Of a stretch of 64,000 bases of DNA, positions 52,286-60,378 are shown piece by piece. The stretch is from JAKAGZ01 sp963772675. GTDB lineage: Bacteria; Bacteroidota; Ignavibacteria; Ignavibacteriales; Ignavibacteriaceae. Numbering within the stretch: the first letter of the stretch is position 1; each line of letters begins with the position of its first letter. The stretch covers positions 186,001-250,000 of the forward strand of contig CAVYYF010000005.1 in assembly GCA_963772675.1 (NCBI GenBank). The letters run 5' to 3'. The notes under the pieces were generated by a model. That model made no database searches. It was not told the origin of the DNA and was given only the letters and a program-made list of their open reading frames with translations. Position numbers and translations under genes: made by a program.

Positions 52286-53264
52286 TTATTCGTAATGTTT
52301 AACGTCTATCAACTGATTTTTTTCATCGGCATAAAGAGCATATTGGAATCCTTTTTTAATTGCATATCCTCCAACTTCTCCGTATTTATTCAGTGCAATA
52401 AACCCAACCTGGAGCCCTTCGTATTTCATGTTTTTTGCCATAATTCTTTCAACAGCCATTTTGCAAGCCTCGTCGGGAGTTTTGCCTGCACGCATTAATT
52501 CCACAACAAGGTAGCTTCCGCAGGTACGCATAACCGCTTCACCAACACCAGTTGAAGCCGCACCTCCTACTTCGTTATCAACATAAAGTCCATCGCCTAA
52601 AATTGGTGAGTCACCGACACGCCCGTGAATTTTCCACGCCATTCCGCTGGTTGTACAAGCGCCTGAAAGATTCCCGTTATTATCAAGCGCAACCATTCCG
52701 ATAGTGTCATGATTATTTTCCCCAACGGGAATGTATTTATTTTCTTTCTTCCATTTTATCCCAGGCCTTTCTTGAGCTTTCGGTTAAAAGATTTTTCTTT
52801 TTAAATCCGTTTTGCAACGCAAACTGTAAAGCTCCTTCTCCTACCAGCATAACGTGAGGGGTTTTTTCCATTACTAATCTTGCTACGGAAATGGGATGTT
52901 TAATGTGTTCAATGCAGGCAACAGAACCACCGTTGAGATTTTCATCCATTATACAAGCATCCAGAGTAACGCGGCCATCACGGTCGGGTAGTCCGCCATA
53001 TCCAACGCTGGAGATTTTCGGATCAGCTTCAGTTACACGTACTCCCAGTTCTACTGCATCCAGAGCGCGACCATTTGTGCTCAAAACTTTCCAGGCTGCT
53101 TCGTTTGCGGCTATACCATGATTCCACGTTGAAATTACGACTGGCTTCCTTGCTGTCTTCTTTTTTACATTTCCAAAGTTTTCAGAAAATGTGGGTTTGA
53201 TTCCAAACATTGCAGCTGCTGATGTAAGTGCACTACTTAATATGAATTTTTTCCGTGTTATCAT
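52286..53264 (-). pseudogene. N4-(beta-N-acetylglucosaminyl)-L-asparaginase-like Ntn hydrolase, split by a +1 frameshift
   Basis: An exported glycosylasparaginase/isoaspartyl peptidase-type enzyme. The N-terminal part has a Tat-like signal (MITRKKFILSSALTSAAAMF) and the alpha-chain motifs STWNHGIAANEAAW and SSVGYGGLPDRDGRVTLDAC. It ends after SSRKAWDKMEERK at 52737. The continuation KENKYIPVGENNHDTIGMVA is in the next frame, with the autocleavage site D-T (Thr nucleophile) and GNLSGACTTSGMAWKIHGRV. Removing one base from the T4 tract at 52754-52757 gives 325 residues. Otherwise intact; likely a sequencing indel. Confidence 0.85.
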
Positions 53265-53302
53265 TATTTCCTCTGTAAATGAATGTTTATTCTAATACTC
53301 TA

Positions 53303-54268
53303 TTAATTTAGTCGTGAAATTATATTTGATAGTTTTTCATTATTATCTTTATCGAACCAATTTTCTAACAGCCTGAATGCGATTGAAAAACTAGTTGGAT
53401 TTTTCAGAGTTCTGTTTTTCAATCCTTCAATTATTTCATTACGTGTCATCCACTTTGCATCCTCGAGCTCCTGGTCATGAAATGTAATTTTGTTTGTAGT
53501 TGCTTCTGCAGAAAAGCCAAGCATAATAGAACCGGGGAAAGGCCATGGCTGAGATGAAAAATATTTTATGTCTGTTACTTCGATGCCGGTTTCTTCATAA
53601 ATTTCCCGGGCAACAGCAGATTCAAGACTTTCACCGGGTTCAACAAATCCTGCCACAAGTGCATATTGTCCGGGCTGCCAGTGAGGCTGGCGAACAAGCA
53701 GGCATTTATCATCTTTGTAAACCAGTGTTATTACTGCGGGATCAGTTCTAGGGAAAATCTGGTGATTACAATCAGTGTTGGAGCAATCGAGACGATGTCC
53801 CGCTAGAACCAGTATAGTTTTATTTCCGCAATTCCCACAAAAGCGGTGTTTTTTTTGCCAGTTGCTTAAAGCAATTGAATAGGCAATAAGCGAGGCGTCG
53901 TCTTTATTCAAAAGAGCCGCATATTTTCTGAGGGGAGCAAAGATTCCAAATGAGCTAAACTCTTTATCTAAGTCAGTATCTATTCTATCTAACGAAAATG
54001 AGAAATAAACTTTATTATTTAATTTGCCAAGTAATGTAAATGAACACTCTTTCATACCAAATTTTTTTATTTCATCTTTCCTTAGAGTGACTATTTTTGC
54101 TTCGTCAGAGATATCAAAAAGGTTTTTCCCCTGCCAAACCGGAATAAACAAAGTGTCAGTACTTTCAAATTGTTTGCTTATCCATTTTTCGTCATTTCTT
54201 TTTTCAGCAAGGCGCTTAAGGTTTTCGGACGCAAAGAAATTGGCTGAAGATTTATTCTGCTTGTTCAT
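53303..54268 (-). CDS. nudC: NAD(+) diphosphatase NudC
   Basis: A Nudix hydrolase that cleaves NAD(H) and can decap NAD-capped RNA. The 321-residue protein has the four-Cys zinc ribbon (FCGNCGNKT...CSNTDC), then IFPRTDPAVITLV. The Nudix box is GFVEPGESLESAVAREIYEE, continuing TGIEV. The NudC-specific SQPWPFPGSIMLGF follows. The start is ATG 54268. Flanking genes give no pathway context. Confidence 0.95.
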   Translation of the reverse strand: MNKQNKSSANFFASENLKRLAEKRNDEKWISKQFESTDTLFIPVWQGKNLFDISDEAKIVTLRKDEIKKFGMKECSFTLLGKLNNKVYFSFSLDRIDTDLDKEFSSFGIFAPLRKYAALLNKDDASLIAYSIALSNWQKKHRFCGNCGNKTILVLAGHRLDCSNTDCNHQIFPRTDPAVITLVYKDDKCLLVRQPHWQPGQYALVAGFVEPGESLESAVAREIYEETGIEVTDIKYFSSQPWPFPGSIMLGFSAEATTNKITFHDQELEDAKWMTRNEIIEGLKNRTLKNPTSFSIAFRLLENWFDKDNNEKLSNIISRLN

Positions 54269-54341
54269 CAAGTATTTATCTAAAGAGTTATAAAAAGATA
54301 TTAGCTAAAAGATAAGAAATAATCTGAAAAAATAGCGGTAA

Positions 54342-55448
54342 TTATTTATTTGTTATGGAGGGTAAAACATAATTCTTTATAATATTATCGGTGGGGAAGT
54401 TATTTTCTCCGTTATCTGCTGTAATTACCACAACCATCTTGTATTGAGGTATAACCCAAATAATTTGATCCCCATAGCCATAAGCAAAATATACATCATT
54501 AACCGGTAATGTATTTACAACGGAGTTTAGCTTTGAATAACGCCACCAATAGAATCCGTAATCAATATTGCTATTAACGGAGATTGAATTAGCTGTTGAA
54601 ATGTCTACCCAGTCGGATCGAATGATTTGTTCTCCATTCCAGACTCCCCGATTTAGAAATAATTGCCCAAACAATGCCATATCTATTGGTCTTAAAAATA
54701 GCCCTGAACCTGTATTAGTAATTCCCTTCGGAGCATTGTCCCATTTGTAAGATGATATTCCAATTTTCTTAAATATATTTTCAACGGTGAAAGTTTCAGC
54801 AGATTTGCCAGTTTCTTCCTGAATTATAAACGAAAACAATAAGGGTAGACCGGTATTATACCTGAACTTAGTCCCGGGATAATTCTGCATAGGTTTGTCC
54901 AGCACATACTGGATTGCATCGCTGCTTGCGAAAAGCTTGTTAAAATCATTGTTTGTATCAGAATAGGGAATTGATAGTTCATTCCATTGGAAGCCGGCAG
55001 ACATTGTGAGGACATTTCTCAAAGTTATAGATGATTTTGAAGTATCGGAATTTTGGATATTGTAGTCTTTAAAATAATTCATAAGCTTTTCATTAATCCC
55101 GGATATTATTCCTTGCTGGATTGCAATGCCCACCATAGCTGAGGTAAAGCTTTTTGTTACAGAATAGACGTGGTGCAAAGTCTCCCTAGCATATCCGCGA
55201 AAATATTTTTCAAATATTAAGTTGTCATTTCTTAAGATTACGAGACTCTGAACATTGCCAAAAGTATTGTCGTTTATTTGAGTTACGAGATCGTTTAAGT
55301 ATTTACTATCTACATTTTGAGTTTCAGGGGTCGAAGTAGTCCAGGGAGAGGAGTAATCAACACCAACCGGGTTGTTGTTATTGGAACATGAAATTAAGAG
55401 CAGGAGTGTTATAAATAAAAAACTTATATATAAATTTCTTTTCTTCAT
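54342..55448 (-). CDS. Lipoprotein serine hydrolase (beta-lactamase family)
   Basis: A 368-residue class C beta-lactamase-like hydrolase. The N-terminus is a lipoprotein signal (LFITLLLLISCSNNN). The SxxK motif is in VTKSFTSAMVG, and the Tyr-x-Asn-type motif is FRYNTGLPLLFS. The substrate is unknown. It differs from the paralogous hydrolase at 49314 in lipid attachment, and it is not linked to the BlaI system. Confidence 0.85.
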   Translation of the reverse strand: MKKRNLYISFLFITLLLLISCSNNNNPVGVDYSSPWTTSTPETQNVDSKYLNDLVTQINDNTFGNVQSLVILRNDNLIFEKYFRGYARETLHHVYSVTKSFTSAMVGIAIQQGIISGINEKLMNYFKDYNIQNSDTSKSSITLRNVLTMSAGFQWNELSIPYSDTNNDFNKLFASSDAIQYVLDKPMQNYPGTKFRYNTGLPLLFSFIIQEETGKSAETFTVENIFKKIGISSYKWDNAPKGITNTGSGLFLRPIDMALFGQLFLNRGVWNGEQIIRSDWVDISTANSISVNSNIDYGFYWWRYSKLNSVVNTLPVNDVYFAYGYGDQIIWVIPQYKMVVVITADNGENNFPTDNIIKNYVLPSITNK

Positions 55449-55495
55449 TATAGTTAAATAATGTACAGAAAAAATTAAATTAATGTTACATTTTT

Positions 55496-56443
55496 TTATA
55501 GCTCCATTACCATTTTAAAAACCTTCCTTTTGTATGTAGTATCTTTATAATTAGGATCTGTTTCGAACCCGAGACTTTTATAAAGGTTGACTGCTTCAGC
55601 CAGTTTGTTGCTGGTTAGTAGAGTTACATATTTTGTTTTTTTTGACCAGGCAAAACCTATGACGGCAAGCGCAAGTTTTCTGCCGGCTTGTTTACCGCGT
55701 GCTTTTTCTGTTACTGCCATTTTTGCCAGTTCATAAGTTTTTTTGTCAGTTTTAATAGCAGCACAAGTTCCTACTATTTCACCATTAATCCTGGCGAAAA
55801 ATATTTCTCCTCCCTTTTTTATTATTTCTTTCTCAGGATCGTTTAATATTCTTTTGTCAATTTCTTCAATCTCAAAATATTTTTGAAGCCACTCATAATT
55901 TAATTCCTTAAATATTTTGTTAAGGCTTTTATTGTAGGAAAGAATCTCCACATCTTTTATTGCTTTTTCTTTATAAGAATCAATTATTCTTTTATAAAAA
56001 GATCTTTGAGAAATACTTTCTTCAATTTTATCCAGAGTAGTAATCAGGTCAATCTTTGTATCATCGTTTAGTCTTTGAAAGGCAGCTTCAATTTCTTTTT
56101 GTACCGGCACAATCTTTTCAAGTATATCGAGTCCGTGATTTGTTAAGCCAATCATCTTTTTCCTCTTATCAGATTTGTGGGATGAATGCTGAATCACGTT
56201 TCTTTTTTCCATCTTTTGTATAAACTGAACTGTCGCAGGATGTGAGATTCCGAGTGAAGAAGCTATATCCTGAACAGAGCAAAGCTCGTTCTTTTTTAAT
56301 AGCAGAAGAATTGGAAGCCATGCCGGCTCAGCATCGAAGCAACATTCCCTGTAACGCGATAGAACATCCCGTGAAATTCCATCGGTAATTCTTTTCAGTC
56401 GAAATGGAATACCGGCCTCGCCTAATTGTTTGATTATACTCAT
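55496..56443 (-). CDS. MarR-type regulator fused to a GNAT acetyltransferase
   Basis: A 315-residue two-domain protein. Residues about 1-145 are a MarR winged helix (ELCSVQDIASSLGISHPATV, QFIQKMEKRNVIQHSSHKSD, KRKKMIGLTNHGLDILEKIV). The C-terminal half is a GNAT domain (FFARINGEIVGTCAAIK, then ELAKMAVTEKARGKQAGRKL with the acetyl-CoA loop). Such fusions are known in several phyla. The gene is preceded by an AT-rich repeat that could be its own operator. The acetylated target is unknown. Confidence 0.88.
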   Translation of the reverse strand: MSIIKQLGEAGIPFRLKRITDGISRDVLSRYRECCFDAEPAWLPILLLLKKNELCSVQDIASSLGISHPATVQFIQKMEKRNVIQHSSHKSDKRKKMIGLTNHGLDILEKIVPVQKEIEAAFQRLNDDTKIDLITTLDKIEESISQRSFYKRIIDSYKEKAIKDVEILSYNKSLNKIFKELNYEWLQKYFEIEEIDKRILNDPEKEIIKKGGEIFFARINGEIVGTCAAIKTDKKTYELAKMAVTEKARGKQAGRKLALAVIGFAWSKKTKYVTLLTSNKLAEAVNLYKSLGFETDPNYKDTTYKRKVFKMVMEL

Positions 56444-56464
56444 TTTAGCTGATATTGTAATTAG

Positions 56465-56494
56465 TATATATAAGTAAATATATAAGTACCTATA
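56465..56494. promoter_or_regulatory. Repeated TATATAAGTA words before the MarR-GNAT gene
   Basis: TATATAAGTA occurs at 56465-56474 and 56477-56486 (12-bp period). The second copy and the bases after it (56477-56494) form a near-palindrome, TATATAAGTACCTATATA. It lies 22-50 bp upstream of the start and could be a MarR-type operator. AT-richness makes chance possible. Confidence 0.4.
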
Positions 56495-56536
56495 TAATAT
56501 ATGAAATTTAACCTTCTTGGGAAAGGTTAATTAATT

Positions 56537-57028
56537 CTATTCGGGTTCTAATTCGTTCAGAAGCTTTGGCAGATCGAGGTGCTTTGTTACCATCTCCAGG
56601 TTGCCTTTCTCATCTTTTGGCCAGTCATAAATAGGGCGGTCAACATAAAGTTCCACTCCATTGCCGTCAGGATCGGTAATGTAAATTGATTCCGAAACTC
56701 CATGATCAGAAGCTCCCTGGATCGGATATTTTGATTCCCAGAGATTTTTAAATGCACGGGCAAGTTCTTTTCTGGATGGAAAGAGTATTGCAAAATGATA
56801 TAAGCCAATTTCACGTTTTGGGATCCGGGTAGATTTTTCATCATACCAGGTATTTAGTCCTATGTGATGATGATATCCTCCGGCGGATAGAAAAACGGCG
56901 GAGTCGCCAAACCAGGTTGTTACGTCAAACCCTAGGAGATCACGATAAAATGATAATGACCTTTCGAGGTCTTTTACGGTTAAATGAACGTGGCCAATAG
57001 TTGCTTCAGAAGAAATTTTGTAACTCAT
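56537..57028 (-). CDS. VOC-family (glyoxalase/dioxygenase-fold) protein
   Basis: A 163-residue vicinal-oxygen-chelate protein. The first module begins IGHVHLTVKDLERSLSFYRD and the end has ESIYITDPDGNGVELYVDRP. Metal ligands are likely the His in HVHL and the Glu in GVELY, plus a His in the GYHHHIGLN segment. It resembles the N-terminal half of catechol-2,3-dioxygenase (CatE-like). The substrate is unknown. Confidence 0.87.
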   Translation of the reverse strand: MSYKISSEATIGHVHLTVKDLERSLSFYRDLLGFDVTTWFGDSAVFLSAGGYHHHIGLNTWYDEKSTRIPKREIGLYHFAILFPSRKELARAFKNLWESKYPIQGASDHGVSESIYITDPDGNGVELYVDRPIYDWPKDEKGNLEMVTKHLDLPKLLNELEPE

Positions 57029-57122
57029 GGCAATAAAAATAAGTTTATAGAAATAAATTCTTATAAAGGATATATAATAATAAAATAAAAATTTAACGTA
57101 TCAAAAATATTTATAGTAATAA

Positions 57123-57509
57123 TTAATCGATAATAGCGGTAGCTTCTATTTCAATAAGCATATCAGGTGAAATTAAAGACTTCACCTCAACCATAGAAGT
57201 AGCCGGTTTTATCTCACAGAAAAATTCTCCGTGAGCCTTACCGAATTCTTCCCACTTTGAAATATCGGTTACAAACATTCTTGTCCTTATTACATTATTT
57301 AAAGAAGCACCTGCTTCTGACAAACTCTTTTCAATAATATTTATGCAGGCTTTCGCTTGCTCGTAAGCATTTCCAGGGAATAAAGTTTTACCTTCTTTAA
57401 CCGGAGCAGTGCCAGAAACCTCTATTATTTTGCCTATTTTGACTGCCCGCGAATAGCCAACAATGTTTTCCCAAGGGGTTTTTGATGAAATATTTATTCT
57501 ATCCGCCAT
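57123..57509 (-). CDS. RidA/YjgF-family protein
   Basis: A 128-residue RidA-like protein, a family that hydrolyses reactive enamine/imine intermediates. It has GYSRAVKIGKIIEVSGTAPV, then YEQAKACINIIEKSLSEAGA and NNVIRTRMFVTDISKWEEFG, where the conserved Arg (IRTRMF) contacts the substrate carboxylate. The end PATSMVEVKSLISPDMLIEI is typical. It starts with MADRINISSKTPWENIVGYS, a variant of subgroup RidA. Confidence 0.92.
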   Translation of the reverse strand: MADRINISSKTPWENIVGYSRAVKIGKIIEVSGTAPVKEGKTLFPGNAYEQAKACINIIEKSLSEAGASLNNVIRTRMFVTDISKWEEFGKAHGEFFCEIKPATSMVEVKSLISPDMLIEIEATAIID

Positions 57510-57625
57510 TTTATAAATCCAGATAAATGTTTATAAATTATTAGAAATGGATTATAAGGAAACTAAATTTTATATAATAATTGTATAAAAAGTATTGAAA
57601 CAGATAGATCATTTTGGCGTTTTAT

Positions 57626-57781
57626 CTATTCTGATTTTTTCCGTGTCATAAACCAGATGAGAATACCAGCGGCAAGTCCTAGTGCTAGCCCTTCTGCTAA
57701 TTGAGAGGTTTCTGCCCCAACAGCGGCACCTACCCCACTACCAATTCCGATCCATAATCCAAAACGAGAATTATTTTTCAT
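57626..57781 (-). CDS. 51-residue small membrane protein coupled to the carbonic-anhydrase-like gene
   Basis: A small ORF (MKNNSRFGLWIGIGSGVGAA opening, RKKSE end). It has two hydrophobic Gly/Ala-rich segments, WIGIGSGVGAAVGA and LALGLAAGILIWFM, that could form a helical hairpin. Its ATG overlaps the stop codon of the upstream carbonic-anhydrase-like gene (TAATG), so translation is coupled. It is too short for most gene callers. I do not recognise the family; overlap and clean membrane pattern argue that it is real. Confidence 0.65.
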   Translation of the reverse strand: MKNNSRFGLWIGIGSGVGAAVGAETSQLAEGLALGLAAGILIWFMTRKKSE

Positions 57782-58323
57782 TAATCCTCTTTTATAAAAT
57801 AGAGGAAATTATCTTCAACTTTATATAACATGGGAGCAATAATAATTTGCGGGTATTTTAATCTCAGTCTCTTAACTTCACTTAAAACAAAGTCAATTTC
57901 ATTTCCTATTTCAAACATAGGTGCAAACTGGTTAAAGTGTTCTTCCGCTTTATTTCTTTCCCAGCCCGCGGATTTTACAAGATTTTCAATAAATAAATTT
58001 TTCCTCGCCACAAGGTTAACCATTCCGCAGTTATTATGCCCGATCAGAGCAAGCGCTTTTACTCCTCCGACCGCAATAGCATAAGAAACCTTAAATTCGC
58101 TGTAGCGAAGATTTGCCCCCCCTGTTCTTATAATAAACGAAAAATTATCCGGAATATGCAGGTGTTTCCTGTTATCCATACACATTCCAACCAAAAGCTG
58201 CGCGGAACTGTATGTATCGAATTCTTTATTCAGATTGTGATATTCTACAAGTTTACCGATAGGTGTTTCTTTGTATTTATCAGGTATATCGTTATAATCA
58301 TTAATTGTTATTAGTCTTTCCAT
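57781..58323 (-). CDS. Beta-carbonic-anhydrase-like zinc protein
   Basis: A 180-residue protein with the beta-class carbonic anhydrase pattern: VGMCMDNRKHLHIPDNFSFI (Cys-x-Asp-x-Arg) followed by ALALIGHNNCGMVNLVARKN (His-x-x-Cys), the four zinc-site residues. TGGANLRYSEFKVSYAIAVG lies between them. It is shorter than most beta-class enzymes (about 200-220). CO2 hydration is the expected activity, but short members may use other substrates. The stop overlaps the start of a tiny membrane protein gene. Confidence 0.85.
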   Translation of the reverse strand: MERLITINDYNDIPDKYKETPIGKLVEYHNLNKEFDTYSSAQLLVGMCMDNRKHLHIPDNFSFIIRTGGANLRYSEFKVSYAIAVGGVKALALIGHNNCGMVNLVARKNLFIENLVKSAGWERNKAEEHFNQFAPMFEIGNEIDFVLSEVKRLRLKYPQIIIAPMLYKVEDNFLYFIKED

Positions 58324-58577
58324 TCGAATTTTTGTGTTTTTGAGAAGTTATTTCATAAAGATAGTTAATATTCCTTAAAATCAGCAAACACATAGGCAAA
58401 AATTTTCCTGGAGTCAGGAAACACAGAGGTTAATAAATTATCCATTTAACATATAAAATGACCGCCGATGTTAAATTGCTGTGTTTTAAGCATAAATTGG
58501 CCTATTCTTTAACTCACTAAAATAGTTAGTAATCTATTGTAACAATTCAATTTTTAATTTCGTCTTTATAACAAGAG

Positions 58578-59102
58578 ATGCTTGAAGCAATAAAATACGA
58601 AGTACTTGTAAAACAATACAGGAATAATATCTTCAATTATGCTCTTTACATGATGAAGAACGGGATGGACGCTGATGATGTTACACAGGAAGTACTTATC
58701 AGGATTTGGAATAACATTGGCAGTTTCAATATAAAAGCGGCGAAATCCTGGATAATGAAAACCACACATAATCTATGTATTGATTATTTAAGAAAAAAAC
58801 AGAATTCATTAAAAAGAGAAATAAATTTAGATAGTAATATGAGCATATCTACGACAGGAACCTTAACGGATACGGAAGTAAGAGTCAGGAAAGAATTTCT
58901 AAAGAACAAAATACAAGAAGGAATTGACAATCTGCCGCAAAATCTTAAAAGTGTTTTTGTCCTTTATGAATTACAGGGATTTAAATACCAGGAGATAAGC
59001 GAGACGTTAAGTATGTCTTTAAACAGTGTTAAAGTTTATTTGCTGAGAGCAAGAAAAAAATTGCAGGAAGATTTAAGAGAATACAAGAATGAAAACGACT
59101 GA
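58578..59102 (+). CDS. ECF-type RNA polymerase sigma factor
   Basis: A 174-residue sigma factor. Region 2 is in GMDADDVTQEVLIRIWNNIG and SWIMKTTHNLCIDYLRKKQN. Region 4 is in LPQNLKSVFVLYELQGFKYQ and EISETLSMSLNSVKVYLLRA. AAGAG lies just before ATG 58578. It overlaps by 14 nt with the next gene, a putative anti-sigma factor, and is followed by a DUF4252 protein. The operon is the common Bacteroidota sigma/anti-sigma/DUF4252 arrangement. Confidence 0.93.
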   Translation: MLEAIKYEVLVKQYRNNIFNYALYMMKNGMDADDVTQEVLIRIWNNIGSFNIKAAKSWIMKTTHNLCIDYLRKKQNSLKREINLDSNMSISTTGTLTDTEVRVRKEFLKNKIQEGIDNLPQNLKSVFVLYELQGFKYQEISETLSMSLNSVKVYLLRARKKLQEDLREYKNEND

Positions 59103-59610
59103 AAAAATCAGTGATGAACATCTGGATAAAATAATTGCAGTTGCTTACGGCGATGCTGGATTTGTTGATAAATTGGAAATATATTTTGATGCTTTCAGGA
59201 ATCCTGATATTAAAAAGATATTGAACGAATATAGAGAAACAGCGCGGGAAGTACATTTGATAACTCCGGAGGAGTTTGATGGAAGAGTTCCTGTGAATAA
59301 TCCGAAGATAAGTGGGTGGTTATTAAGTTACATAGATATGTTCTTCAGGAGGCCGATTCTTTCGACAGCGGCGGCACTAATGATAACAGCAGGTGTTGCG
59401 GGTTATATCATAATAAATAGTAACGGTAATCCAACAGGCAGGTATTCAAAGGCCGAACTTATTCTGGCAGAAAAGCAAGCAAGGGAATCGTTTGCAATAG
59501 TAACATCAATAATGTCTGAAACAGAAGGCAAACTAAAGAATGATGTATTCAAGGAGAAAATAAATAAACCAATCAGCAAGACTATAACAATTGTAAATAC
59601 ATATTTATAA
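59089..59610 (+). CDS. Putative membrane-bound anti-sigma factor
   Basis: A 173-residue protein with one transmembrane segment (STAALMITAGVAGYIIINS) near the middle, a cytoplasmic N-terminal part (DEHLDKIIAVAYGDAGFVDK) and a C-terminal periplasmic tail. It lacks a clear zinc-binding HxxxCxxC motif. The 14-nt overlap with the ECF gene and single membrane segment support an anti-sigma role. It is followed 11 bp later by the DUF4252 gene. Confidence 0.75.
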   Translation: MKTTEKISDEHLDKIIAVAYGDAGFVDKLEIYFDAFRNPDIKKILNEYRETAREVHLITPEEFDGRVPVNNPKISGWLLSYIDMFFRRPILSTAAALMITAGVAGYIIINSNGNPTGRYSKAELILAEKQARESFAIVTSIMSETEGKLKNDVFKEKINKPISKTITIVNTYL

Positions 59611-59621
59611 AGGAGAAAAAA

Positions 59622-60230
59622 ATGAAAAAGTTAATGGGGTTATTTCTTACTATAATTTTGTTCTCGGCATTTACTGCTTATCCGCAGGACAAAACAGATT
59701 ACTCAAAATTTCCTGGTTATGTAGATTTTGGGTCTATGTCAAAATTTATGAGCGGCGATAATGTAACCGAAATAAATCTTGATGCTAATTTATTGAAAAT
59801 GCTTTCAAAGATGGGCGCAGAAAAAAATAAAGATTTTCAAGATGTAGTCGGTGGACTTAAGCTTATAAAAGTTAATTCATTCGGACTGGATGCTGCGAAT
59901 GAGCAGGAAGTTAAGGATAAGGTCAGTGCCATAGATCAGTCACTGATGAGTAAAAACTGGCAGAGAATAATAAAAGTAAAAGAACATGGAGAGTACACCA
60001 ACGTTTATGTCCTGCCGTCCAACGATTATGAAAATTTCCTGGGCCTCTGTGTTACTTCCATTGATGCAAAAGGTAAGAAAGATAAAGGAAAACCAGAAGC
60101 CACTTTTGTAAATATTGTTGGTAATATTAATATGTCGCAGCTTGGAAAGCTGGGTGATAAGTTTAATATTCCGGCACTCGAAAAAATGAAGAAAGATAAG
60201 GGAGAAAAAGAAAAGAGTGATAAGAAATAA
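59622..60230 (+). CDS. DUF4252 exported protein
   Basis: A 202-residue secreted protein with a signal peptide (MKKLMGLFLTIILFSAFTAY). The DUF4252 core spans about residues 25-180 (YVDFGSMSKFMSGDNVTEIN; LDANLLKMLSKMGAEKNKDF; VNSFGLDAANEQEVKDKVSA). The end is a Lys-rich tail. The family frequently follows ECF sigma genes in Bacteroidota and may be a target or input of the sigma factor. Its function is not established. A terminator follows. Confidence 0.88.
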   Translation: MKKLMGLFLTIILFSAFTAYPQDKTDYSKFPGYVDFGSMSKFMSGDNVTEINLDANLLKMLSKMGAEKNKDFQDVVGGLKLIKVNSFGLDAANEQEVKDKVSAIDQSLMSKNWQRIIKVKEHGEYTNVYVLPSNDYENFLGLCVTSIDAKGKKDKGKPEATFVNIVGNINMSQLGKLGDKFNIPALEKMKKDKGEKEKSDKK

Positions 60231-60261
60231 AACCTGCTATTAATTATTCGTATTTTTAATT

Positions 60262-60284
60262 GGGCGCCTCTCGGGCGCCCTTTT
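60262..60284 (+). terminator. Rho-independent terminator of the ECF-DUF4252 operon
   Basis: GGGCGCC (60262-60268) and GGCGCCC (60274-60280) form a 7-bp GC stem with a 5-nt loop, followed by TTTT (60281-60284). It lies 31 bp after the DUF4252 stop. Confidence 0.9.
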
Positions 60285-60378
60285 ATTAAGCGATTATATA
60301 AGCAATTTTAGATATCAGTTTTTACATAAATATAATTGTCTTTTGCTTTTTGTAATAATCTGATATTCTTTTCGTTTT

